Of a stretch of 8,355 nucleotides of DNA, positions 1 to 7,525 are shown piece by piece (position 1 is the stretch's first letter; every line of letters starts with the position of its first letter). The DNA is taken from assembly GCA_016193385.1 (NCBI GenBank), contig JACPSF010000458.1:1-8355 (forward strand), given 5' to 3'. The notes under the pieces were generated by a model, which was not told where the DNA came from, searched no databases, and worked only from the letters and a program-made list of their open reading frames with translations. A program made the position numbers and the translations under genes. Origin of the DNA: Deltaproteobacteria bacterium. Its GTDB lineage: Bacteria; Desulfobacterota_B; Binatia; UBA9968.

Positions 1-515
1 CGTACCAGCTCGGCGAAGCAATTGCTGAGCGCGACGCAATCCTCATCACGGGCGGCTGCCCGGGCCTACCATACGAGGCAGTCCGTGGAGCAAAGGCTAA
101 GGGCGGACTGGTTGTGGGGATTTCACCGGGACTATCCATTGAGGAGCATCAGGGAAAATATCGTTCTCCCGTCGAAGGCTTCGATCTCCTGATCTATACG
201 GGCAGCGGTCTCATGGGGAGAGAAATTACGAATATCCGGTCCTGTGACATTATTGTCATAGTGGGCGGTCGAAGCGGGACACTCGGAGAGCTGGCGATAG
301 CCTACGATGAAGGTAGACTGATCGGTGTGCTCAGGGGCACCAGAGGAATCACCGACATCGTGGAGGAGATCATCCGTGTAAGCGGGAAGGAAACGGGGGC
401 CTGTGTCATATATGATGACGATCCCGCGAAGCTTGTCGACCGGTTAATCCAGTATTATCGAACAGAGCACTTTCGCAGGCCTTCCTGTTTCTGCGGCAGG
501 CCGCCTGACGGATGA
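1..515 (+). CDS. SLOG/LOG-superfamily protein (TIGR00725-like), 5' end missing
   Basis: The reading frame is open from position 3 to a TGA at 513-515, and the true start lies left of the window. About 170 residues are visible. The first visible part carries a Rossmann-type glycine turn (ILITGGCPGLP), and a second glycine motif GGRSGTLGE lies about two thirds along. This pair of motifs is typical of the SLOG superfamily, which includes LOG phosphoribohydrolases and the TIGR00725 / molybdenum-cofactor-carrier-like proteins. True LOG enzymes have PGGxGTxxE; the GGRSGTLGE form fits the TIGR00725 branch better, whose role is not firmly known. The tail is short and odd (FRRPSCFCGRPPDG), with two Cys near the end. 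It is separated from the next gene by 92 nt, so it may be a separate transcription unit. Family is fairly sure; function and substrate are not. Confidence 0.75.
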   Translation, partial: YQLGEAIAERDAILITGGCPGLPYEAVRGAKAKGGLVVGISPGLSIEEHQGKYRSPVEGFDLLIYTGSGLMGREITNIRSCDIIVIVGGRSGTLGELAIAYDEGRLIGVLRGTRGITDIVEEIIRVSGKETGACVIYDDDPAKLVDRLIQYYRTEHFRRPSCFCGRPPDG

Positions 516-593
516 AAATGTCGCTGTGGAGTTCTCAACTGTGCATCATGCAATGACGTTGTAATAAAAACGAGCCGAGTCAGGGAGCGCAAA

Positions 594-599
594 AGGAGG
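594..599 (+). promoter_or_regulatory. Shine-Dalgarno AGGAGG of the YHS gene
   Basis: A perfect AGGAGG sits 8 nt before the ATG at 608. It supports translation of a 47-codon gene that would otherwise be easy to dismiss as too short. Confidence 0.8.
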
Positions 600-607
600 C
601 GATTGAA

Positions 608-751
608 ATGGCAAAGGATCCAGTATGCGGGATGGACGTCGACGAGAAGAAAGCGGCGGCCACAACTGTCCAAGAGGGAAAGACCTATTACTTCTGTTCT
701 AACAGTTGCAAGGCGAGGTTCGACAAAGAGCCGGAAAAGTACGCCAAGTGA
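608..751 (+). CDS. Stand-alone YHS-domain protein (47 aa), probable metal-binding
   Basis: The 47-residue product is a complete YHS domain and nothing else. It starts MAKDPVCGMDV, which is the hallmark opening of the domain (DPVCGM), continues with GKTYYFCSNSCKARF and ends EPEKYAK. Three cysteines (Cys7, Cys30, Cys34) are conserved in this family and are presumed metal ligands. YHS domains occur alone, or joined to heavy-metal P-type ATPases and other metal-handling proteins. Here the ATPase downstream lacks a YHS domain, so this free copy could serve the same copper handling set; that link is inference from context. There is no signal peptide, so it should be cytoplasmic. It has a strong Shine-Dalgarno and ends 30 nt before the transporter gene. 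Domain call is secure; bound metal and partner are unknown. Confidence 0.9.
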   Translation: MAKDPVCGMDVDEKKAAATTVQEGKTYYFCSNSCKARFDKEPEKYAK

Positions 752-781
752 ACTCGTGACTTTCGTAAGGCTGTCGCAGTA

Positions 782-2254
782 ATGCCCGAGGAGTTAACTG
801 TCCCGACACCGGCTCATCGCGCGATTGTCGCTGCCGCCAGTCGTCTGTTGGGCGGCTTCCGCCTCGCTTATCTTCCGGTACTAGTGACGTACTTCTGCTA
901 TGGAGCCAGCGCCATCACGGGCATCGCCCTCGTGTTTTTCGAAAAGGACACGTTACGGCTTACGCCAGCCGAGGTCGCGGGCATTGCTTTCTGGCTTGGT
1001 CTGCCATGGAGCATGAAAATGGTTGTTGGGGTTGCATCCGATGTTTACCCTGTCTTTGGGAGCCGCCGCGCTGCCTATCTCTTGCTCGGGGCGTTCTGCT
1101 CGTCGGTCGGGTACGGCGCGCTCGCCACCGTGATCGATACCAAGGGGTCCTTTCTCTTGGCGATGCTTTTGGTGACGGTAGGATTCATGGTGCAGGATGT
1201 CGTTGCTGATGCCTTAAGCGTGGAAGTGGCGGAAAGCGATGAGGAGATCGGCCAGATTCAGGCCCTTGGTCGGATGGCCCTGCTTGTTGGCAGCATCAGT
1301 GTGGCCTATTTGGGCGGGTGGTTGGCAGGTAGGATCGGCACTAGAGGGGTGTTTGGCATCGCGACGGCGCTGCCGGTAATCGTTGCAGTTAGCGCAGCAT
1401 TGGTCCGCGAGCGTCCCCGGAAGCGGCAGAGCCCGGCAGACAATGGAGCCCTCGGCGGGGCGAATGCGAGCCTCGTGATAGGAGTTGGCCTCAGCTACGC
1501 CCTTCTCGGCATCTCATTGGAGACCTTTCAGGTACCCTTTTCCCAGGAGCTTGTGCTGGTGGTTTCGGGTTTGCTCATCGGGTTTCTTCTGAAGCGCGTC
1601 GGTGTCTCACGGGAAGTGATTGTGGCTGCTTTGGTGATTTTTCTCTTTCGAGCGGTTCCAGGAGTCGGGCAGGGCTACAGCTACTGGGCAATTGATAGAC
1701 TTGGCTTCGACCAGGAATTTCTGGGGATCCTCGCGCAGGTGAGCTCGATCCTGAGCTTGGCGGGCCTGCTCGTGTTCCGCAAGGCTATTGTCTCAAGACC
1801 GGTAAGTTTCACTCTCCTATGGGTGGTTGTTGCCGGGACAGTTCTATACCTGCCCAGCATAGGTCTCTTTTACGGCGCCAATGAGTGGCTCGGCGTCAGC
1901 GCGCGGACGTTTGCCTTCATCGACACCACAATCTCGGCTCCGCTCGCTCAGCTCACCATGGTTCCTATGCTGGTCTTAATTGCCAAGGCAGCGCCGCCAG
2001 GGGCAGAGGCGACGATGTTTGCGATCATGGCGTCGCTGATGAACCTCGCCCTTTCCGCAAGTGAGCTTTTTTCGCGCTACCTGAATACCGCTTTTGAGGT
2101 CACGCAGCAGAACTATTCAAATCTCGGTTTGTTAATGATCACGGTCGGTATGATCGGGCTCATTCCGCTGCTAGCCCTTCCGCTTTTGCGGCGCCAAGAG
2201 GAAATCAAAAAAGCGACATTGGAAAAGTCATCGGCCAAGTACGCCGAGAGCTGA
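782..2254 (+). CDS. BT1 / folate-biopterin-type MFS transporter
   Basis: This 490-residue, very hydrophobic protein looks like a 12-helix major facilitator of the BT1 (folate-biopterin transporter) family. Family-like signatures are LPWSMKMVVGVASDVYPVFGSRR (about residues 74-96), matching the LPW...K...G..SD..P.FG.RR loop between helices 2 and 3, and QDVVADALSVE (138-148), matching the conserved helix 4 segment. Residues 149-163 (VAESDEEIGQIQALG) form the following acidic loop. The C-terminus is a charged cytoplasmic tail. The length is usual for the family. The ATG at 782 is preceded only by a weak AAGG near 766-770. The eukaryotic and cyanobacterial members move folates or biopterin; many bacterial members have no known substrate, and the metal/respiratory context here does not decide it. 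Family is likely, substrate unknown. Confidence 0.8.
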   Translation: MPEELTVPTPAHRAIVAAASRLLGGFRLAYLPVLVTYFCYGASAITGIALVFFEKDTLRLTPAEVAGIAFWLGLPWSMKMVVGVASDVYPVFGSRRAAYLLLGAFCSSVGYGALATVIDTKGSFLLAMLLVTVGFMVQDVVADALSVEVAESDEEIGQIQALGRMALLVGSISVAYLGGWLAGRIGTRGVFGIATALPVIVAVSAALVRERPRKRQSPADNGALGGANASLVIGVGLSYALLGISLETFQVPFSQELVLVVSGLLIGFLLKRVGVSREVIVAALVIFLFRAVPGVGQGYSYWAIDRLGFDQEFLGILAQVSSILSLAGLLVFRKAIVSRPVSFTLLWVVVAGTVLYLPSIGLFYGANEWLGVSARTFAFIDTTISAPLAQLTMVPMLVLIAKAAPPGAEATMFAIMASLMNLALSASELFSRYLNTAFEVTQQNYSNLGLLMITVGMIGLIPLLALPLLRRQEEIKKATLEKSSAKYAES

Positions 2255-2332
2255 ACGGGAGCTGTAGGACGTCTGTGCCGGATGGATAAGGACGTGAGCC
2301 AAAGACCTCGAAGGGAGTGACGGAGGGGAGCT

Positions 2333-2893
2333 ATGGCGTGGAACACGTCGGTTCCGTCTAGAGGCGGCGCCGATCCTCAGGGCATCGCCTCCGACCGCAG
2401 GCGCTTCATCACGGTTGCCTTGGGGGCGATTCTCACGGCGATCGCCGGGATCATCGGAGTGCCCTTGGCCAGCTTCTTAGCTCTACCGGCCCTCAGACGG
2501 TCCGAGCGTCGATGGTTGGAAGTGGGGCCGGTCTCGGGGTTTGCAGAGAGGCAGATCCAGAAGGTGCTGGCGAAACCGTTGGTCGCACAGGTCTGGCCTT
2601 ATGAGACACCCCGAGTTGCCGTGTATGTCCTGAATGAGGGCGGGGGTAGGTTTACGCTCTTCTACATCCACTGCACCCATGTGGGCTGCCCTGTGCAGTG
2701 GAATTTTCAGGCAGGCCGTTTTTTCAGCCCCTGTCATGGCGGTGTCTTTGACAAAGAGGGCCGAGTGCTAGCCGGCCCTCCCCCACGTCCTTTGGACCGC
2801 TATGAGTATAAGATCGAGAAGGACATCCTCTACGCGGGGCGGACATATGAGGTTAACGATAAGCTGGAGTTCGCGGGATGGCATCACGTATGA
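2333..2893 (+). CDS. qcrA: Rieske iron-sulfur protein of a cytochrome bc complex (variant cluster site)
   Basis: This 186-residue protein is the Rieske subunit of a quinol:cytochrome c oxidoreductase. Residues 21-52 form a twin-arginine-like start (DRRRFITV) followed by one hydrophobic helix, the usual Tat-exported, uncleaved membrane anchor. The Rieske fold covers about 90-175. Box 1 is CTHVGC (Cys114, His116, Cys119). Box 2 reads SPCHGG (132-137), so the position that normally holds the second iron-ligand Cys is Ser132, while the disulfide Cys134 and ligand His135 remain. The proline loop GPPPRPL is at 149-154. The Ser and Tyr that raise cluster potential in bc1 Rieske proteins are Gly137 and Phe139, as in low-potential menaquinol types. 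The ATG is supported by GGAGG at 2322-2326. The gene ends inside the cytochrome b gene, which is its obvious partner. Whether it binds a normal [2Fe-2S] cluster is open. Confidence 0.93.
   Translation: MAWNTSVPSRGGADPQGIASDRRRFITVALGAILTAIAGIIGVPLASFLALPALRRSERRWLEVGPVSGFAERQIQKVLAKPLVAQVWPYETPRVAVYVLNEGGGRFTLFYIHCTHVGCPVQWNFQAGRFFSPCHGGVFDKEGRVLAGPPPRPLDRYEYKIEKDILYAGRTYEVNDKLEFAGWHHV
2866..2869 (+). promoter_or_regulatory. GGAG that favours the cytochrome b start at 2878
   Basis: GGAG lies 8 nt before the ATG at 2878, inside the Rieske coding sequence. The alternative in-frame ATG at 2890, which overlaps the Rieske stop as ATGA, has no comparable site at a good distance. Confidence 0.5.
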
Positions 2894-4272
2894 GACAGCT
2901 TCTTGACTGGCTTCAGGAACGGCTCGGCACCCAAGAGCAGTTAACCGGGTTCCTCTACCGTCGCCTCCCGCAGGGCACCACATGGTGGCACACATTAGGG
3001 AGCGCGGCGCTCTTCTTGATCCTTGTCCAGACGCTCACTGGCTTTTTCCTGGCTTTCTACTACGTCCCTTCTCCAGAGCACGCCTACGACAGTCTGATCT
3101 ACATTCAGAAGGAGATTCCGTTCGGACCGTTCGTCCGGGGCCTTCACCGCTGGGGGGCAAGTCTCATCGTGGCGGTGGTCTTCCTCCATCTGCTCCGGGT
3201 CTTCTGGATGGGAGCCTACAAGTACCCCAGGGAGATCTCTTGGGTCGTTGGGGTCTTCTTGTTTCTCCTGACCTTGCTCTTTGGCTTTACCGGTTACCTC
3301 CTCCCCTGGGATCAGAAGGCCTACTGGGCCACGGTGGTCGGGACCCACATCGCCGGGACAACCCCCTTGGTTGGCGAATATCTATGGAGGATTCTTCAAG
3401 GGGGAGCGGAGATCGGTGCCCGGACCCTCGGGCGCTTCTACGCCGCTCACGTCCTGATCCTTCCGGGCATCCTCTACGCCTTTATTTTGATCCACCTTTC
3501 GATGGTGGTCTATCAGGGGATCGCTCCAACGCCAACGGGAGGCCTGGGCCTTATCAGAAAGGAAGATTACGAGAGGCTCTACGAAGCTTCCAAAGGAAAG
3601 GGAGAGACCTTTTTCGAGCACCTCCTTCGGGACGGCATCGTCAACCTTTCGCTTCTGGTGTTCCTTGTCTGGATGGCTGCCACCTGGACTATTCCCATGG
3701 AGGAGGTTGCCGATCCGACGAGCACCGAATATGTGCCCAGGCCGGAGTGGTACTTCTATTTTCTCTTCGAGCTGCTGTGGTTCTTCCCGGGAAAGTGGAT
3801 GCCGGTTGCGACCTTTTATATCCCGCTCGCAGCCGTCCTCCTCCTGCTCTTCCTCCCCTTCTACGACCGTACGCCAGGCCGAAGCCCCCTGAAGCGGCCC
3901 ATGGCTTCAGGCCTCGCCGCGGTGTCCCTTGTGGCCATTGCCTTTCTGACATATCAGGGCGCCACTGCCCCCGCCCCTCCAAAGCCGCGAGTCGCCCTCC
4001 CGCGGGAGGCGAAGGCCCTGCCGCCCGAGCTGGCCAGGGGCAGGGAGGTCTATGAAGTGCAGGGCTGCTCGGCGTGCCATGTGCTAAAGGGAACGGGGAG
4101 CGCGGCCGGGCCTGACCTGACGCGAGCAGGGGCGAGAAGGGATGCGGAATGGTTCAAGCGGTTTCTAAAGGATCCCGCGGCGGTAAAGCCTGGCTCAGTC
4201 ATGCCTGCCTATGAGCGGCTTTCCGCTGAGGAGTTGGACGCTTTGGCGAAGTATCTGGCGTCTTTGAAATAG
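2878..4272 (+). CDS. Cytochrome b with fused C-terminal cytochrome c domain (QcrB-QcrC-like)
   Basis: This 464-residue membrane protein is the quinol-oxidising core of a cytochrome bc complex. Four N-terminal helices (about 41-62, 93-110, 121-143, 187-212) carry the two b haems through His90/His104 and His191/His206. The spacings of 14 and 15 are those of b6-type cytochromes; bc1 has 14 and 14. A hydrophilic linker (about 213-252) leads to three more helices (about 253-273, 309-329, 343-360) with the Qo motif PEWY at 289-292. Seven helices place the C-terminus outside, where a Pro/Ala-rich tether (about 361-385) leads to a class I cytochrome c domain: CSACH at 397-401, probable distal ligand Met442 in PGSVMPAY. 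The second half resembles Bacillus QcrC, so this is a single-chain QcrB+QcrC equivalent. Thr39 stands where b6/QcrB has the haem c_n cysteine. It overlaps the Rieske gene by 16 nt. Confidence 0.93.
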   Translation: MASRMRQLLDWLQERLGTQEQLTGFLYRRLPQGTTWWHTLGSAALFLILVQTLTGFFLAFYYVPSPEHAYDSLIYIQKEIPFGPFVRGLHRWGASLIVAVVFLHLLRVFWMGAYKYPREISWVVGVFLFLLTLLFGFTGYLLPWDQKAYWATVVGTHIAGTTPLVGEYLWRILQGGAEIGARTLGRFYAAHVLILPGILYAFILIHLSMVVYQGIAPTPTGGLGLIRKEDYERLYEASKGKGETFFEHLLRDGIVNLSLLVFLVWMAATWTIPMEEVADPTSTEYVPRPEWYFYFLFELLWFFPGKWMPVATFYIPLAAVLLLLFLPFYDRTPGRSPLKRPMASGLAAVSLVAIAFLTYQGATAPAPPKPRVALPREAKALPPELARGREVYEVQGCSACHVLKGTGSAAGPDLTRAGARRDAEWFKRFLKDPAAVKPGSVMPAYERLSAEELDALAKYLASLK

Positions 4273-4276
4273 GAGG
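4271..4276 (+). promoter_or_regulatory. Shine-Dalgarno AGGAGG overlapping the cytochrome b stop
   Basis: AGGAGG begins inside the TAG stop of the cytochrome b gene and lies 9 nt before the GTG at 4286. It favours the GTG over the in-frame ATG at 4298 and implies translational coupling of the two cytochrome genes. Confidence 0.7.
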
Positions 4277-4285
4277 AGAAGAGCG

Positions 4286-4939
4286 GTGAAAGCGACTATG
4301 CAAGAAACGGCGACGGGGCTTCTGCTTGCGCTCTTCAGCGTCTCTGTGGTGCCGGTGAGCGCGGCTGAGGGGCAATACGTACTCTGGGGGGACGCTCGAA
4401 AGGGGCAGCAGGTATTCCTGGAGAAGGGCTGCGGGAGTTGCCATGCGATTCGAGGAGCAGGGCCGACTCTGGGGCCCGACCTCGGCAGAATCTCTGCGAA
4501 GAATATCACCATGACGCAATTGGCGGGTGCGATGTGGAACCACGCCCCGGTGATGAAGCAGATGGCGAAGGAAAAAGGGATCGCGTGGAAGTCCTTCCGG
4601 GGATCAGAGATGCGGGATCTGGTCGCCTTCCTTTACGCGGTCAATCTCCTGGATGAGCCTGGGAACCCCAGACGAGGAGAGAGGCTCTTCGTTGAGAAGG
4701 GGTGCGCGACCTGCCACGGTGTCAGAGGAAAAGGGGGGACGGTCGGACCGGATCTCACAAAATGGAAGCGATACGGCTCTCCCATCCTTTGGGCGGAGCT
4801 CATGTGGAGCCACGCCCTGGGGATGGAGGAAAAGATGCGGGAGTTCGGCCTTCGGTGGCCAAGCTTCGGGGGAAACGAGATGGTGGACTTGATCGCCTAC
4901 ATCCAGCAGGAGATCGGTTCCAGCGCTCCCCCACGGTGA
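4286..4939 (+). CDS. Secreted dihaem cytochrome c with two tandem haem modules
   Basis: The 217-residue product has a Sec signal peptide (hydrophobic core about 11-24, likely cleavage after VSA at 24-26) and two CXXCH haem sites, Cys49-Cys52-His53 and Cys140-Cys143-His144. The two halves are an internal duplication with a 91-residue period: each has a G-x-x-R-x-G start, EKGC-x-x-CH, a GPDL turn, a W-S/N-HA-x-x-M helix, a W-x-SF-x-G segment and EM-x-DL-I/V-A-F/Y near its end. Distal ligands are probably Met within these conserved segments (candidates Met90/93/109 and Met180/184/199), which I cannot resolve. It should be a periplasmic electron carrier, and sitting directly behind the bc subunits it is a natural acceptor for them. 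The start is GTG. No membrane anchor or lipobox is seen. Haem count is secure; partner is inference. Confidence 0.9.
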   Translation: MKATMQETATGLLLALFSVSVVPVSAAEGQYVLWGDARKGQQVFLEKGCGSCHAIRGAGPTLGPDLGRISAKNITMTQLAGAMWNHAPVMKQMAKEKGIAWKSFRGSEMRDLVAFLYAVNLLDEPGNPRRGERLFVEKGCATCHGVRGKGGTVGPDLTKWKRYGSPILWAELMWSHALGMEEKMREFGLRWPSFGGNEMVDLIAYIQQEIGSSAPPR

Positions 4940-4950
4940 GGGCAGATACT

Positions 4951-7512
4951 ATGACGTCTGGCAAACTAGAAACGCATACGAGAACAGAAGTTAAAGCCCG
5001 GAGTGCTCCCTCAGCAACGACCGGTGTCGGCGGACAAGGGAAGGGGACGCAACGCATCGAAATCACAGTGTCCGGCCTGACCTGTGCGAACTGCGTGCAA
5101 GCGGTGGAGCAGGCGCTCAAAGGCGTGCGTGGGGTCGAGAAAGCAACGGTCAATTTGGCTGCAGGGCGCGCCTTTGTCGAGTACAATTCTTCTTTGGTTA
5201 CCGTCTCCGCGCTTCATGAGGCCATCAAGAAAACGGGTTATCGCTCGGAGGCGGCAAAAGCGCGATTCAAAGTTGACGGAATCACCTGCGCGTCCTGTGT
5301 CACGAAAATCGAAAAAGCTCTCTTGAACGCCCCAGGAGTTTTGTCGGCCACCGTGAGCGTGGGTACCGAGGAGGCGGCGGTGGAATACTTGCCGGGTGTG
5401 GCTGACCTGGCTGCAATTAAATCGGCCGTAGCCTCTTCAGGATACAAGGTGGTGGAGTCGCCGGCTCCATCCAGCCACCAAGCAGCGGACAAGGAGGCTC
5501 AGGAACGAGAGCGCGAATACCGCAGCCTCATGCGAAAATGGTGGTTTGGCGCTGCCGTCGGAACCTTTACGATGATTATGAGCTATCCGTGGCTCTTCCC
5601 CGTCCTGCGCGACTGGTTTCCGCGCGAAAGCCATAGCCTCTGGTATGTATGGACGGGAATGGGAATCGCCGCGCTTGCCGTTATCGGTTACAGCGGCTGG
5701 CATTTCTTTACCGGTGCATGGCAATCTCTCAAGCACCGATCGGCCAACATGCACACCCTCATCGCTCTCGGCACAGGTGTTGCCTGGATCTACTCGACCG
5801 TCGCGCTCCTCTTCCCTCAGATCTTTCCGTCTGGGGTTCTCACGGACGTTTACTACGACGTTACTGTAGTCGTCATCGCTCTCGTAGATCTGGGTTTGGC
5901 CATGGAGCTCAAAGCCAAAGGAAGGACCTCCGAGGCCATTAAAAAACTGATCGGTCTTCAGGCCAAGACTGCCCGGGTCATTAGAGATGGAAGGGAGACG
6001 GACATCCCGGTGGAAGAGGTCCTGGTTGGGGATGTGGTCGTTGTCCGGCCAGGGGAAAAAGTGCCCGTGGACGGGGAAATTGTTGAGGGCTCTTCCGCCG
6101 TTGATGAGTCGATGGTCACCGGGGAGTCTTTGCCCATCGAAAAGAAAGCCGGAGACGAGGTGATCGGAGCCACGATCAACAAGACCGGCGCTTTCAGATT
6201 CCGAGCAACGAAAGTGGGCAAAGACACGGCTCTCGCCAACATCATCCGCATGGTCCAGGATGCCCAGGGATCGAAGGTTCCTGTCCAACGGATTGTAGAT
6301 GTGGTGTCAGGTTATTTCACTCCCTCTGTGGCGATTCTCTCGATCCTCGGATTTCTGGTCTGGTACACCTTCGGTCCTGAGCCGCGCCTGGCGTTTAGTC
6401 TCATCGTGGCGGTGACGACGCTGATCATTGCCTGTCCATGCGCCTTGGGAATGGCTACTCCTATGTCATTGACGACGGGTGTAGGACTTGGCGCTCTCAA
6501 TGGCATCCTGATCCGAGGCGGCGAGGCGTTGCAGACGGCCCAGAGCCTTCAGACGATTATCCTGGACAAGACTGGTACCATCACTCACGGAAAGCCGGTG
6601 CTGACTGACGTCGTAGTGAGCGGGGGGTTCCGGGCGGAAGAGATCCTGCGCTTGGCGGGTGGCATCGAGAAGTCCTCCGAGCATCCGTTAGCCGCAGCCA
6701 TCGTGGAGGGTGCTGAAAACAAAGGTTTGTCGCTTCCAGACCCCAGCACGTTCAACGCCATCCCAGGCCACGGGATTGAGGCGACCGTGGAGGGTCGTAA
6801 CATTCTCGTAGGAAACCTCAAGTTGATGCGAGACCGCAGGATCCAGTTGAATGGACTCGAGGCCAAGGCGTTAGAACTTGCCGACGATGGGAAGACGCCG
6901 ATGTATGTGGCCCTCGATGGCGAGCCTGCCGGCATTGTCGCTGTGGCTGACACCGTGAAGGAGGACTCGAGAGAGGCGATCCGCGCCCTCGAGGAGATGG
7001 GACTTGAGGTTGTTATGATTACCGGCGATAACGGCCGTACCGCAAAAGCGATCGCCCGCAAAGTCGGGATCGAGCGGGTCCTGGCGGAGGTCCTCCCCCA
7101 GGACAAGGCCTTCAACGTCCAGAAGCTCCAACTCGAAGGGAAGAATGTCGCCATGGTCGGAGACGGCATCAATGACGCTCCCGCGCTGGCTCAGGCCGAT
7201 GTGGGATTCGCCATCGGAACGGGCACCGACGTGGCGATCGCCGCTTCCGATATTACGTTGATCAAAGGAAGCCTGCGGGGTGTGGTCTTGGCGGTCCAAA
7301 TCAGCCGCGCAACGATGCGGAACGTATATCAAAATCTTGTCGGCGCATTCATCTATAACATCCTTGGGCTTCCAATCGCTCTGGGGCTTCTTTACCCGTT
7401 CTTCGGCGTTCTCCTCTCGCCTCTGCTAGCTGCTATTGCCATGTCGTTCAGCTCGGTGACCGTGATCGGGAATGCCAACCGGTTGAAGCGGTGGAGGCCG
7501 CAGGCTCCATGA
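4951..7512 (+). CDS. copA: Copper-exporting P1B-1-type ATPase (CopA-like)
   Basis: This 853-residue ATPase pumps Cu(I) out of the cytoplasm. After a polar 35-residue lead it has two HMA metal-binding domains with GLTCANC (Cys45, Cys48) and GITCASC (Cys113, Cys116). Eight membrane helices follow, with the actuator TGES at 390-393, ion-pathway CPC at 495-497, phosphorylated Asp539 in DKTGT, the HP pair at 578-579, TGDN at 691-694 and GDGIND at 737-742. Helix 7 has Tyr802-Asn803 and helix 8 has Met831-Ser832 in MSFSS, the residues that mark the Cu(I) subgroup. Helix 4 is unusual (Asp313, see findings). I chose ATG 4951 because GAGGG lies 8 nt upstream; the frame is open to 4702, but that stretch overlaps the dihaem cytochrome in another frame and shows no domain. 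It starts 11 nt after the cytochrome gene. Substrate Cu(I) is well supported by motifs. Confidence 0.95.
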   Translation: MTSGKLETHTRTEVKARSAPSATTGVGGQGKGTQRIEITVSGLTCANCVQAVEQALKGVRGVEKATVNLAAGRAFVEYNSSLVTVSALHEAIKKTGYRSEAAKARFKVDGITCASCVTKIEKALLNAPGVLSATVSVGTEEAAVEYLPGVADLAAIKSAVASSGYKVVESPAPSSHQAADKEAQEREREYRSLMRKWWFGAAVGTFTMIMSYPWLFPVLRDWFPRESHSLWYVWTGMGIAALAVIGYSGWHFFTGAWQSLKHRSANMHTLIALGTGVAWIYSTVALLFPQIFPSGVLTDVYYDVTVVVIALVDLGLAMELKAKGRTSEAIKKLIGLQAKTARVIRDGRETDIPVEEVLVGDVVVVRPGEKVPVDGEIVEGSSAVDESMVTGESLPIEKKAGDEVIGATINKTGAFRFRATKVGKDTALANIIRMVQDAQGSKVPVQRIVDVVSGYFTPSVAILSILGFLVWYTFGPEPRLAFSLIVAVTTLIIACPCALGMATPMSLTTGVGLGALNGILIRGGEALQTAQSLQTIILDKTGTITHGKPVLTDVVVSGGFRAEEILRLAGGIEKSSEHPLAAAIVEGAENKGLSLPDPSTFNAIPGHGIEATVEGRNILVGNLKLMRDRRIQLNGLEAKALELADDGKTPMYVALDGEPAGIVAVADTVKEDSREAIRALEEMGLEVVMITGDNGRTAKAIARKVGIERVLAEVLPQDKAFNVQKLQLEGKNVAMVGDGINDAPALAQADVGFAIGTGTDVAIAASDITLIKGSLRGVVLAVQISRATMRNVYQNLVGAFIYNILGLPIALGLLYPFFGVLLSPLLAAIAMSFSSVTVIGNANRLKRWRPQAP

Positions 7513-7525
7513 GGGAGGACAGGTC

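Noticed and set aside
2890..2892. Alternative ATG for cytochrome b, overlapping the Rieske stop (ATGA)
   Set aside because: It is a typical coupling arrangement, but ATG 2878 has a better placed GGAG; the choice changes only four residues.
2982..4055. A 357-codon open frame on the + strand inside the cytochrome b gene
   Set aside because: Its product is Pro/Arg/Gly/Ser-rich with no hydrophobic pattern, while the other frame encodes a textbook cytochrome b; it is a by-product of high GC.
4702..4950. An 83-codon upstream extension of the ATPase frame
   Set aside because: It overlaps the second haem module of the dihaem cytochrome in another frame, its translation is Arg/Gly-rich and domain-free, and a good ribosome site precedes ATG 4951.
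5437..6288. A 283-codon antisense open frame inside the ATPase gene
   Set aside because: Its composition is His/Asp/Arg-rich with no recognisable domain or start signal, and it lies fully within the conserved ATPase core.
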